Shown piece after piece: positions 44,800 through 53,198 of a DNA stretch of 64,000 bases; the first letter of the stretch is position 1; each line of letters opens with the position of its first letter. The position numbers and the translations under genes were made by a program. The notes beneath the pieces were generated by a model, which ran no database searches, had not been told where the DNA came from, and saw only the letters and a program-made list of their open reading frames with translations. The DNA is from Rhodospirillales bacterium. GTDB taxonomy: Bacteria; Pseudomonadota; Alphaproteobacteria; BOG-932; Roseiterribacteraceae. The stretch lies in contig PLTD01000060.1 of NCBI GenBank assembly GCA_003165335.1, positions 1-64,000 of the forward strand, in the 5' to 3' direction.

Positions 44800-44835
44800 G
44801 CACTTGTGCAAACACTGTATTTTGCACTTGTGCAA
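44800..44835. promoter_or_regulatory. Paired GCACTTGTGCAA palindromic sites
   Basis: GCACTTGTGCAA occurs at 44800-44811 and again at 44824-44835, where the context extends it to the palindrome TTGCAC-TT-GTGCAA. The spacing is 24 bp. These look like regulator binding sites left behind from a lost gene or toxin–antitoxin operon. Confidence 0.5.
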
Positions 44836-44843
44836 GAGACGGT

Positions 44844-44960
44844 GCGATTTCCCAGCTTCATGTTATTACGGGTCCCGAACGTCGCCGCCGTTGGAGTGGC
44901 GAACAGAAGCGAGCGCTTGTGGCTGCGGCGTTCGCGCCAAATGTTCAGACGACGGACATG
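44844..44960 (+). pseudogene. IS66-family tnpA N-terminal fragment
   Basis: In one frame the sequence reads V-I-T-G-P-E-R-R-R-R-W-S-G-E-Q-K-R-A-L-V-A-A-A-F-A-P-N-V, the start of the small IS66 accessory protein (HTH, Orf1/TnpA). The recognition breaks off after about 35 codons, with no HTH second half, TnpB or TnpC. It is a scrap of an insertion sequence. The actual frame lies within the ORF 44919-45116 on the track. Confidence 0.65.
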
Positions 44961-45015
44961 GTGTTTCCTTCATTGCTTGTAGACAGAACCCGTCACTCTC
45001 GATTATTTCCACAGC

Positions 45016-48000
45016 ATGATCCCACGCATCACCGATACCCTGATCCACGACGCGATCCAGACCGAGAATATGGTGCGCGCGGGGCACACTTATTGGCGGC
45101 AGGGCAGGGTGGGTGATCTGGAAATCGACAGCGAACTGGATGTGATCACTGCCTATGTGAAGGGCGGCGCTAGGCAGCCCTATGAAGTGACGATCTTCTT
45201 TGGCGACGATAACCCCGACGGGCTGGTCGAGGTCGATTGTTCTTGCCCGGTAGGGTATGGCTGCAAGCATGGAGCGGCGTTGCTCTATGCGGCGATGGCG
45301 GAGTTTTCGCTGGGCGGGCAGGTTCCTGCAAAACAGTTGGAAGATCAGCTGAGGAGTGCTTTTGCGGCAACACCTGCGCCCCTGCCGCAGCCATTGCTAT
45401 TCTGGCTGGCTGATGCGCAGGCCAACGCTCCGGTGCTCGCTCCGGTCGCGCCGGACATCGCCTATGTCTTCAGGCCGCGCGCGCTGCATCTAATCAAAAA
45501 AGCGAAGGGCAAGCCAGTTTCGGCACCCACGGATATCATGCCCTCGGGGATCAATGTCAGCGTCTGGTACAAGCGGGCAGACCCTGACGGGCGCATGGTC
45601 TGGGCAGAGCCATCGCGCTATGATCGCACCTGGCCCGAGCAGAATTTGGGACCGCTTGATGCCTGGCTGATCAAACGGCTACAGCACTACGACGGCGATA
45701 TGGGTGGCGGTGGATCGCCCAGGGGGATTGGCGGATCGGACTGGATCGAACGGGCCATCGCCACGGGCAAAGCTCGCTGGGGGAGAGCCGATGGGCCGAC
45801 GATGACGCCGGGCGATTCGGTGGCGGCATCGTTCTACTGGGCCGTTCAGCATGACGGGCAGCAGCGTCTGACGTTGGCCGACATACCCGCCGGCAAGGTG
45901 CTACTTGCGCTCATGCCGCCGTTGCTGGTTGACGGCGAGACTGGCGCCGTCAACCAGATTGAAACCGGGGTTGAGGCTGAACTGGCGCAGCGCCTGCTCC
46001 AGCTTCCGCCGGTCCCGCCCCATGCCGTCGCCACGCTCGCCCCGCAGTGGGTGACCGTCGCCGGGGATCTGGTCCCGCCGCCCTCGTTTTCCAATCTGGT
46101 GGATCGGGGCCGTCTGACCCCGGTGCCCGTTCTGACCTTCCGCGAGGAAGGTATCGAAGTCTTTCTGCCGCAGCGCACCCGTTATTATTCGGCGGGCACG
46201 ATGAAAAGCCAGATGGCGACTGCGCGGGTCAGCTTTGATTATGACGGTTATCCGGTCACCCACGCGACCGATGCGACGCTGATAATCTATGCAGGTGACG
46301 GCGGCATGGTCCAGTTTCAGCGCAACACTGAGGCCGAAGCAAAGGCCTTCGCCCGGCTCGTCGAGATTGGCCTCAAGCCAATCCGGAGTTTTCACGAGGC
46401 CAAAGCCAAGGCGGGACAGGCATGGGATATGGCGGTCGCGATTGGTGCCTCGCCGATCCATTATGCCGACATATTGGAAAACCATTGTCCCAGATTGCAG
46501 ACCGAGGGCTGGCGTATCGCCTATGCGCCGCGCTGGTCGCTGTCCTTTGTCGAGGTCGAGTCCGGCAGTCTGTCGTTCGATGTCGCACCTTCGGGGATCG
46601 ACTGGTTCGATATCAGCCTGGGCGCGCGGATTGACGGCATGGCCGTCGATATTCTTCCGGCGCTGCGGCGGATGCTGGGGCAGCACGGCGCGGGTTTGCT
46701 TGAGTCCCCCGGGCTGACGCTTTCGGTGGAGATTGCGCCGGGCAAACTCGCGCGGCTGCCGATGGATAAGGTCAAGCCGGTGCTGAGGCTGCTGCTCCAG
46801 TTCGCGTTGGAGGACCGCACCGGCAACGATCGGCTGCGGTTACCGTCGCGCGATCTGGCGGCACTGGCGGATTTTGAGAGCGGCACATCCGCGCACGTCC
46901 CGTGGAGGGGAGCGGAATCGCTCCGCGCCCTGGCCCGCGCGCTGGGCCAGCTTGATCTCAAGCCGACCAAAACGCCGAAAAATTTCACTGCCTCGCTACG
47001 CCCCTATCAGCAGCAGGGTCTGGACTGGCTCCAGGCGCTCCACGGCGCGGGTTTTGGCGGGGTGCTCGCCGATGATATGGGGCTGGGCAAGACCGTCCAG
47101 GCGCTCGCGCATATCACGACGTTAAAGGCAGCGAAGGCGCTCGAGGGTCCGGTGCTGATTGTCTGCCCGACTTCGGTGCTGCCCAATTGGCAGGCCGAGC
47201 TGGCGAAGTTCGCGCCGGAGCTCAGCTGCCTGCTCTGGCACGGAGCCACCCGCAAGACGCTCGCTCCCGAAATTGGCAGCCATGACGTGATCCTGACGAG
47301 CTATCCTTTGCTCGTCCGCGATATCGAGTCGCTGAAAGGGCAAGTCCTGAGCCTCGCTATCTTCGATGAAGCCCAGATACTCAAGAATCCGCGAACGGCC
47401 GGTTTCAGGGCGGCGAAGCAACTCAAGGCGGTGCAGACCATCGCGATGACCGGCACCCCGGTCGAGAATCAGCTCACCGACGCGTGGAGCCTGATGGAAC
47501 TGGTGACGCCGGGGCTGCTTGGCACGCTCGATCAGTTCAACCGCAGTATCGCCAAGCCTATTTCGCGCGACAGCGATGAAAGCGCCAAGGCGATGCTGGC
47601 GCGGCGTCTGCGGCCCTTCATGCTCCGCCGCACCAAGGATCAGGTGGCGAGCGACCTGCCGCCCAAGACCGAAATCCCCGAATGGATCGATTTGGATAGC
47701 GGGCAGCACGCGCTTTATGAATCGATGCGCCTGCTGATGCAGAAGAAAGTCCGCGATGAAATTGCCCGCGTTGGCCTGATGCGTTCACACATCATCTTCC
47801 TCGATGCGCTGTTGAAGCTCCGCCAGATCTGCTGCGATCCGAGGCTATTGGCGGGGCAGGGGGATACGCCTGCCAGTTCGGCCAAGCTCTCGCGCCTGAT
47901 GGAAATGCTTCCCGAGTTGATCGCCGAAGGGCGGCGGTTGATCCTGTTCAGTCAATTCACTTCGATGCTAGATTTGATCAAGCCGGTGTTGCGTGATGCG

Positions 48001-48384
48001 GGCATCGCGTTCACCGAAATTCGCGGCGACACCAAGGACCGACAAGCCCCTGTCGCTGCATTCCAGGCGGGCAAGGTACCGGTCATCCTGGTAAGCCTTA
48101 AGGCCGGTGGGACCGGCCTTAACCTCACCGCCGCCGACACCGTCATCCTCTACGACCCCTGGTGGAACCCTGCCGTCGAGGCCCAGGCCATCGACCGCGC
48201 CCACCGCATCGGCCAGACCAAGCCCGTCTTCGTCCATCGCCTGATCGCGCGTGGAACGATCGAAGAGAAAATCCTGTCGCTGCAAGACAAGAAGCGCACG
48301 CTCGCCGCAACGCTCTGGGGCGAAGGGGAGGGGACAGCTCCTGCCAGGCTAACCGACGCGGACGTACAGTTTTTGCTGGGGTGA
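45016..48384 (+). CDS. SWIM zinc finger–SNF2 family helicase
   Basis: The 1122-residue protein combines an N-terminal SWIM zinc finger (VDCSCPVGYGCKHGAALL near 75-92), a long middle region, and a C-terminal SNF2/Swi2 ATPase. Motor motifs are DDMGLGKTVQALA (I) near 690, IFDEAQ (II, DEAQ) near 785, AMTGTPVENQ (III) near 815, and the lobe-2 set LKAGGTGLNLTAADTVILYDPWWNP and QAIDRAHRIGQTK (V and VI) near 1030-1070. SNF2 proteins translocate on DNA and remodel protein–DNA complexes; the bacterial role is unclear. It lies in the accessory zone without a partner methylase or nuclease. Confidence 0.92.
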   Translation: MIPRITDTLIHDAIQTENMVRAGHTYWRQGRVGDLEIDSELDVITAYVKGGARQPYEVTIFFGDDNPDGLVEVDCSCPVGYGCKHGAALLYAAMAEFSLGGQVPAKQLEDQLRSAFAATPAPLPQPLLFWLADAQANAPVLAPVAPDIAYVFRPRALHLIKKAKGKPVSAPTDIMPSGINVSVWYKRADPDGRMVWAEPSRYDRTWPEQNLGPLDAWLIKRLQHYDGDMGGGGSPRGIGGSDWIERAIATGKARWGRADGPTMTPGDSVAASFYWAVQHDGQQRLTLADIPAGKVLLALMPPLLVDGETGAVNQIETGVEAELAQRLLQLPPVPPHAVATLAPQWVTVAGDLVPPPSFSNLVDRGRLTPVPVLTFREEGIEVFLPQRTRYYSAGTMKSQMATARVSFDYDGYPVTHATDATLIIYAGDGGMVQFQRNTEAEAKAFARLVEIGLKPIRSFHEAKAKAGQAWDMAVAIGASPIHYADILENHCPRLQTEGWRIAYAPRWSLSFVEVESGSLSFDVAPSGIDWFDISLGARIDGMAVDILPALRRMLGQHGAGLLESPGLTLSVEIAPGKLARLPMDKVKPVLRLLLQFALEDRTGNDRLRLPSRDLAALADFESGTSAHVPWRGAESLRALARALGQLDLKPTKTPKNFTASLRPYQQQGLDWLQALHGAGFGGVLADDMGLGKTVQALAHITTLKAAKALEGPVLIVCPTSVLPNWQAELAKFAPELSCLLWHGATRKTLAPEIGSHDVILTSYPLLVRDIESLKGQVLSLAIFDEAQILKNPRTAGFRAAKQLKAVQTIAMTGTPVENQLTDAWSLMELVTPGLLGTLDQFNRSIAKPISRDSDESAKAMLARRLRPFMLRRTKDQVASDLPPKTEIPEWIDLDSGQHALYESMRLLMQKKVRDEIARVGLMRSHIIFLDALLKLRQICCDPRLLAGQGDTPASSAKLSRLMEMLPELIAEGRRLILFSQFTSMLDLIKPVLRDAGIAFTEIRGDTKDRQAPVAAFQAGKVPVILVSLKAGGTGLNLTAADTVILYDPWWNPAVEAQAIDRAHRIGQTKPVFVHRLIARGTIEEKILSLQDKKRTLAATLWGEGEGTAPARLTDADVQFLLG

Positions 48385-48394
48385 TCTCAAACGG

Positions 48395-48559
48395 GTGGCT
48401 TTTGAGCGCCAGGCCCTGACATCCGTCGAATATGGCCTGTCTCATCAGGCCGCCGTGGCTTTGCTAGGCCCGCGGCAAGTGGGCAAGCAGACGCTCGCTC
48501 ATCAGGTCGCTGAGTATAAAAACGCGCCCAACGATGACCCCACTCATCATCGGTATTAA
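48395..48559 (+). pseudogene. N-terminal fragment of an AAA_14/DUF4143 ATPase
   Basis: Ten bases after the helicase stop, a 54-codon frame reads V-A-F-E-R-Q-A-L, then A-V-A-L-L-G-P-R-Q-V-G-K-Q-T-L-A-H-Q-V-A-E. This is the Walker A start of AAA_14 (DUF4143) ATPases, where GPRQVGKTTL is usual; here T is Q. The frame ends soon after and no C-terminal DUF4143 domain follows. Too short for the ORF track. Confidence 0.7.
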
Positions 48560-48778
48560 GCCATTGATATAGCGGTCAGGTCTCAAACCCGCAAAGGGTC
48601 GCGCTTGGGCGCGAAAGGCGTGCCACTTGGTTTGATCAATCTGTGGCGAATCCAGTGACTTACGCGGTCTGGGTTGTCGGGTCATTATTGAGAGCGATTT
48701 TGCAGCCTTGACGCCCGCGCGGCCCGGCCACGCTCGGGGCGGCAAGCACCAACGGCTGTTCAGCACGGGTGCCCCGGA

Positions 48779-49325
48779 CGTGCGGCGCAGGCGCCTCACG
48801 TCGGCCAGAGTGGAGCGAAGCTGTGGCCACGGGTTTTTGGATCGTCCGGGCCGGTTGAGCAGAGTTCGACGACCAGCGCGATCTTGATTTCGATGCCTGC
48901 CAGACTTGAGGCTCGTCCGCGGAAGATCGCATCGCTCGCCTGGACCTTCCTGACTCCAGGCTTCGGCCTCCTGTCGCCTGATTTCGTCGAAACCGAGCCT
49001 CACGGCTTCAGCGTTCCATAGTGCTTGATGGAATGCAAAATCGGCATGCAGGGCAGCAGCGATCTCGATAGAGTTGGTGGCCGTCTCAAGCGCGCGATCG
49101 ATCTCTGCGTGAGACAGAGCGCGGAAACCAATGGGATTCTCAGGCGACGTTATCAGCACCTGCGGGACGCCGATCGTTCGCATGAGATGTGTTTCGATGT
49201 CCTGGCATCGGTGGCAAAGGCCTGTAGCCCGCGAATGCAGGCGCCGCCATTCTTACCAGAGCGACACAATCGGGGCCGATACTTCGGATGTCTCCTGCGA
49301 ATGCGATGCAGCCGCCGGAAATAGG
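48779..49325 (-). pseudogene. Decayed paralogue of the Tat-signal-like protein at 49742
   Basis: Pieced across three frames, this strand reproduces the neighbour: W-stop-E-W-R-R-L-H-S-R-A (stop codon TAA at 49253-49255 where the intact copy has R), C-Q-D-I-E-T-H-L-M-R-T, S-H-A-E-I-D-R-A-L, L-G-F-D-E-I-R-R-Q-E-A-E-A-W, then after a frameshift A-G-I-E-I-K-I-A-L-V-V-E-L-C, and back to P-Q-L-R-S-T-L-A-D-V-R-R-L-R-R. One premature stop and at least two frameshifts show it is non-functional. The track entry 48464-49183 covers only part of it. Confidence 0.75.
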
Positions 49326-49384
49326 GGCACGGTCTCCGATCATAACGTGTGCGTTAAGAATTTCAGCGATCTTGGAGTGAATCA

Positions 49385-49648
49385 CTAATCCCCCCGAGAT
49401 GTCTGTTTCTGAGACAAAACCGCGTTCTTTCTAACCCTCACACCCAGCCCATCACCGTTTTCAGGGATGAACTCAACTCCCCCGATTTCCAGCGCTGTCT
49501 GTAGGGCCTGAAGAGTTGCGGCGTTTGCAGGTTTGTCTGCCTCAATCCGAGTGATGGTCGCTGGCGACACTTTAGCCCTCGCCGCTAGCTCTCTGACTCC
49601 CCATTTCAGCGCTGAGCGGGCCATCCTTAGTTGTATCCCTGTTATCAT
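49385..49648 (-). CDS. XRE-family helix-turn-helix regulator
   Basis: This 87-residue protein contains a single Cro/CI-type HTH (QLRMARSALKWGVRELAARAKVSPATITRIEADKPANAATLQALQTALE) and a short C-terminal tail. Length and layout match small orphan XRE regulators common in alphaproteobacteria. The ATG at 49648 has AAGGA 7 bases upstream; the track start at 49723 is too early. It is divergent from the Tat-signal-like protein gene (93 bp between starts) and may regulate it. Confidence 0.85.
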   Translation of the reverse strand: MITGIQLRMARSALKWGVRELAARAKVSPATITRIEADKPANAATLQALQTALEIGGVEFIPENGDGLGVRVRKNAVLSQKQTSRGD

Positions 49649-49741
49649 ATAATGTCCTTGACATAACTCAGCGTCGGCCCCACTATGCCATTCGGGGTTT
49701 CGGGGCCTCAGTCGAAATCCCAAGCAAGGAAGCGCTTGGAT

Positions 49742-50386
49742 ATGGTTGATTTCGAGAATAGCACGAGTCTGTCTTTCGTCAGCCGCCGCAAGCTGCTTAC
49801 TGGTGCAGGTGCAGTGCCCCTCCTGGGTGGTCCGCTCCAGCCTTCGAGGCAGCTGCCCGCAACGCCCGACCCCATCATCCTACTCTGGCGGGAATGGCAG
49901 CGCCTGTTTGCTCGTGCCTCAGCTCTGTGTTGCCTGTTCCAGGATATGGAAACCCATCTCATGCACACAGTGGACATCCCGCAAGTGTTCATCCCGTCGC
50001 CTCAGGGCTCCCGGGCCATCTGCGCCCAATCGCATGCCGAGATCGACCGGGCGCTGACCGAGAGTGATTGCTCCCCCGAAATCAGTGCCGCCTTGCACGT
50101 CGAGTTCGCCGACCGTCGCGCACGGTGGGATGCGGCGGCGGACCGACTCGGCTTCAACGAGATTAAGCAGCAGGAAGGCGAAGCCTGGGACGAAGAGGCC
50201 AGGGCTACGACGGCAATCTTCCAGACGCGCGCGACAACCCTGGCGGGCGTCGAGATCAAGATCGCGCTTATGGTCCAGCTTTGCGCCACCGGCTCCGACG
50301 ATCCAGATTTTCCTCTGCCGCAGCTCCGCACTACCATGGCTGACTTAAAGCGCCTCCGGCGCAACCTCGAAGCGCTTCGGTGCTGA
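49742..50386 (+). CDS. Hypothetical protein with twin-arginine-like N-terminus
   Basis: This 214-residue protein has no assigned function that I know. It begins with a basic pair before a hydrophobic run (VSRRKLLTGAGAVPLLGG), which looks like a Tat signal. A helical body follows (LLWREWQRLFARASALCCLFQDMETHLM; SHAEIDRAL; PQLRTTMADLKRLRRNLEAL). The ATG at 49742 with AAGGAA upstream is preferred to 49685. A decayed inverted paralogue lies 0.4 kb away on the other strand, with the XRE gene in between. Confidence 0.7.
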   Translation: MVDFENSTSLSFVSRRKLLTGAGAVPLLGGPLQPSRQLPATPDPIILLWREWQRLFARASALCCLFQDMETHLMHTVDIPQVFIPSPQGSRAICAQSHAEIDRALTESDCSPEISAALHVEFADRRARWDAAADRLGFNEIKQQEGEAWDEEARATTAIFQTRATTLAGVEIKIALMVQLCATGSDDPDFPLPQLRTTMADLKRLRRNLEALRC

Positions 50387-50487
50387 GACAGTTCCTATTG
50401 ATAGTCGGCTTCGTCTTCGATTTTTTTCAGCACCAGAGTCTTTCACGAGTAGTCAGTTGACCGGTGTCTATTGAGGCTATGCACAGC

Positions 50488-50759
50488 TCAGTGAAGCGAA
50501 GGCTTAGACAGAATGGCCTTCATGTGGCGCAAGACCGTTTCCCATAACAGCAGCTCCTCCGCGGGACGCTCGGCCGCAGCTTGATTGCAGGCATCGATTG
50601 CCAGCGTCATGTGCGTCGTTTCGGGCCGTGCCGATTGCGGTACTGAATGACGAAGGTTTTGGCACCCGAAGCCTTGGCCTGAAGGCTGCTATCCCAAAGC
50701 GCGACTTCCTGGCCAGTCGGGTTGATGTCGTCGATCAGTGTTTTCGAAAGCTCTGACAT
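50488..50759 (-). pseudogene. Truncated tyrosine-integrase N-terminus and short trailing ORF
   Basis: From ATG 50759 a 50-residue frame reads M-S-E-L-S-K-T-L-I-D-D-I-N-P-T-G, then L-W-D-S, then S-G-A-K-T-F-V-I-Q-Y-R-N-R-H-G. This is the arm-binding N-terminal domain of phage-type integrases (DUF4102-like), lacking the usual PGFGLRV piece, and it stops at 50607. An ATGA overlap opens a further 40-residue frame (50610-50488) that I do not recognise. The core-binding and catalytic integrase domains are gone. Confidence 0.65.
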
Positions 50760-50932
50760 CCAGCCTTATCCGGTAAGCGGGAAGTAAGTATACAGGATAA
50801 ATTATGAACGAATGCCATAATATCGTATCTAAGATAATATGTATGAAATATACCTGAAATTGTGGGATAAATAACAGTATATCGTATTAGAGAGGGCGAC
50901 AGTATACTTGTGTATATGTTACAAATAATATC
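50760..50932. other. AT-rich interval between the integrase remnant and the LpxR-like gene
   Basis: This stretch is markedly richer in A+T than its surroundings and contains several GTATA runs (AAGTATACAGG, CAGTATATCG, CAGTATACTTG) and the short palindrome TATCT-A-AGATA. No gene is seen. It may be the edge of foreign DNA. Confidence 0.45.
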
Positions 50933-51988
50933 TCAAAAGTTAAACGAGGCGCTGATGCTGCCGAATACGTCGTTGCCGTGTTGCCCGACGAATTCCTCGG
51001 TGCGCACAACTTCGGTCGCGGTCAGCCTGACGCCGTAGACGATGACCGCCGCGCCGGCTTGGAAATCTGCGACCAGGGTCTTTTTGGGGACGCTCTGGCT
51101 TTTGGCGAACGTATTGCCGTCGAGGAAAATATCATGGGCCACGGCACGGCCCTCGGCGCCGGCAAACAGGTACCAGCCGAACCGACGGCCGGTGTCACTG
51201 TCGGATAAAAAGAAATCAGAGCCGGCCAAACCCGGTCGGATGCGCGGCGGACCATAGTCACTCGGCAGATCGCGTCCGAAGCGGATCATGCCCCCGACCG
51301 ATGCATCGATCTGGACGTTGCCGAGATCGAAGCCGACACTGGGCGTGAAATCCGCCCCCAAATGACCGAACTCCATTTGCGCCAATGCCCGCCACTTATG
51401 GTCATAGGATATCAGAAGGCCTGGCTCGCTTTTCAGCTGATTATCCCATCCTCGGAGTTGTTCATTACCGAAAGCGAAGGCGTGGAAGCTGTTCTGAACC
51501 TGCTCTCCCAGTGCGGCACGGCCGACGACCCCGAGGTCGACTTCCAATGTGTCGATCTCATCGACACGCGAATAGGCCGCCGGGTCCGGCTTGGGCGCCT
51601 TGATCAGCGTTAGGCCGGCGTATAGCCAGCCGGCATAGGGACGATCGTTCAATATAGGGGCCGTGGCGGTCTTGTTTTGGGGCGTGAAGATACTCTGCCC
51701 CAGAGACCAGCCAATCCGGCCGACGCTGTTTTCGTCTCCGACAAAGGGAATGGCTTCTGCGGTTTGCTCGATCCAGCTTTCATCGCCTGGCTCGCTCGGC
51801 GCGGGGAGCCAATCGAAGCGCAGGCCGTTCGTATAATGGCGATCCCGGTTGTCGGGACTGAAATAGTCGTTTTCCACCTGGATGCTGAGCGTGCCGTTGT
51901 CCGGCGCGCCATGTGCATGAAAGGCTGCGACCGCAGTAAGGGTAAAGCCTGCAAGCGCGAGGCAACCAGAAGCCAAGTGTATTCGCAC
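50933..51988 (-). CDS. LpxR-like outer-membrane protein (DUF2219 family)
   Basis: This 351-residue protein has a signal peptide (LALAGFTLTAVAAFHAHGA) and the hallmarks of LpxR lipid A 3'-O-deacylase: VENDYFSPDNRDRHYTNGLRFDW near 38-60, holding the N-D active-site pair, and NDRPYAGWLYAGL near 115. The chain alternates amphipathic strands and ends in phenylalanine (SASFNF), as outer-membrane barrels do. LpxR removes acyloxyacyl chains from lipid A. Sphingomonads are known for glycosphingolipids in place of LPS, so the substrate here may differ. It is isolated, next to the accessory zone. Confidence 0.85.
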   Translation of the reverse strand: MRIHLASGCLALAGFTLTAVAAFHAHGAPDNGTLSIQVENDYFSPDNRDRHYTNGLRFDWLPAPSEPGDESWIEQTAEAIPFVGDENSVGRIGWSLGQSIFTPQNKTATAPILNDRPYAGWLYAGLTLIKAPKPDPAAYSRVDEIDTLEVDLGVVGRAALGEQVQNSFHAFAFGNEQLRGWDNQLKSEPGLLISYDHKWRALAQMEFGHLGADFTPSVGFDLGNVQIDASVGGMIRFGRDLPSDYGPPRIRPGLAGSDFFLSDSDTGRRFGWYLFAGAEGRAVAHDIFLDGNTFAKSQSVPKKTLVADFQAGAAVIVYGVRLTATEVVRTEEFVGQHGNDVFGSISASFNF

Positions 51989-52130
51989 GACGGACGCTCC
52001 GATATGCCGCCGGAGACCGATTTTCGGGCAAGGTTATTAACGGCGGCACCGCGGAAACCCCGAAGAGCTTGGGGAGGTCCAATCGCCTGCCAGATTCTCC
52101 CCATTCGTGACATTTCGGGTACAGCCGGAC

Positions 52131-53099
52131 CTAAAGATCTGCGGCGGCCGCCTGGAAGAGGGATCTCAGCCAGACCAGGGCAGGTTGGTTGCCTAGCGTC
52201 TTATGCCACAGAGCCATAATCTCGAACGGAGAGGACGCGTAGGGCGGTGTAAACAGCTTCAGGCGATAGCGGCCGGCGTAGGCGAGCGCGATTCGTCTCG
52301 GCAGCAGGGCTGCAATATCGGAGTCGGAAACGATAGTTGGTGCGGTCAGGGCGTTCGGAATCGTCAGGCTGATCCTTCGGCGCATACCCTGAGCGCCCAG
52401 CGCGTCAGCAAATGCCGATGCATCGTCCCGCAAAACCCGCCGCTCCAGCCCGTGATCGGCGACGACGCCGTCGATTGCGGAATCGTCTTCGCCGGGCGCA
52501 ACGATCAGATGCTGCAGTTCGACCAGCCGGTCGAGGGTCAGCGGCCATCCGGCCAATGGGTGGTCGGCGCGCAGCGTCCAGACCATCGTGTCGGTGAAGA
52601 GCAGCTCGCGGGCAAATCGCTCGGGGATGCGCCCAAAGCCGCCGAGCGCAAGGTCGGCACGGCCGCTGTCGAGATCTTCGACGATGTGGCTGCTGCTTGG
52701 CCTGATCCTCAGTTCGGATAAGGGTGCTTCAGCCCGCAGCCTGGCCATTACACCCGGCAACAGAACCGCGCCGACATAATCTCCGCAGATGACGGTGAAC
52801 TGCCGGTCCGACAGTTCCGGTACGAACTCCGCGGGGGTCAGCGCTTGTTGTAGTTGGAGAAGTCCCTGACGCAAGCCGGGGCCGATTTCCGCCGCCCGCG
52901 CCGTCGGCTGCATGCCGTTGGACCCGCGTACGAACAGGTCGTCTTTCAGCAGATATCGCAGACGATTGAGCGCATGACTGATCGCCGACGGTGTTAGTCC
53001 CAAACGCGCCGCGGCGCGCGTCACGCTGCGCGCCTCTGTAAGCGCATCGAAAACCCTAAGCAGGTTCAGATCGAGCGAAGCAAATTGAATCTGGTGCAT
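52131..53099 (-). CDS. LysR-family transcriptional regulator
   Basis: The 322-residue protein has an N-terminal winged HTH (DLNLLRVFDALTEARSVTRAAARLGLTPSAISHALNRLR) and a periplasmic-binding-protein-like effector domain from about residue 95 on. The helix and the LKDDLFVRG wing are of the NodD/aromatic-catabolism LysR subgroup. It is divergent from the DUF1214–sulfotransferase–MBL–VOC genes, with 99 bp between starts, so it is probably their regulator. An inverted repeat lies 11 bp before its start. Confidence 0.92.
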   Translation of the reverse strand: MHQIQFASLDLNLLRVFDALTEARSVTRAAARLGLTPSAISHALNRLRYLLKDDLFVRGSNGMQPTARAAEIGPGLRQGLLQLQQALTPAEFVPELSDRQFTVICGDYVGAVLLPGVMARLRAEAPLSELRIRPSSSHIVEDLDSGRADLALGGFGRIPERFARELLFTDTMVWTLRADHPLAGWPLTLDRLVELQHLIVAPGEDDSAIDGVVADHGLERRVLRDDASAFADALGAQGMRRRISLTIPNALTAPTIVSDSDIAALLPRRIALAYAGRYRLKLFTPPYASSPFEIMALWHKTLGNQPALVWLRSLFQAAAADL

Positions 53100-53110
53100 T
53101 TTGATCCTGA

Positions 53111-53124
53111 CGAATTCTCATTCG
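53111..53124. promoter_or_regulatory. Inverted repeat, candidate LysR operator
   Basis: CGAAT-TCTC-ATTCG is a perfect 5-bp-arm repeat in the LysR/DUF1214 intergenic space, flanked by GATCC on one side and GATC on the other. It is close to the regulator's start, suiting autoregulation, and about 75 bp from the DUF1214 gene. Confidence 0.45.
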
Positions 53125-53198
53125 GATCATGCGACTTGCAGCCTTAGAAGAGAAGCGCGATCTGGAAAGTGAGCGCGATCAGGCAAATGGGAGGAAAC

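Noticed and set aside
44746-44982. 78-residue + strand ORF after the toxin remnant
   Set aside because: It crosses the palindromic sites and the IS66 fragment in a different frame and has no coding pattern.
45901-46686. 261-residue minus-strand ORF inside the SNF2 gene
   Set aside because: Antisense shadow of an intact 1122-residue frame; no family pattern.
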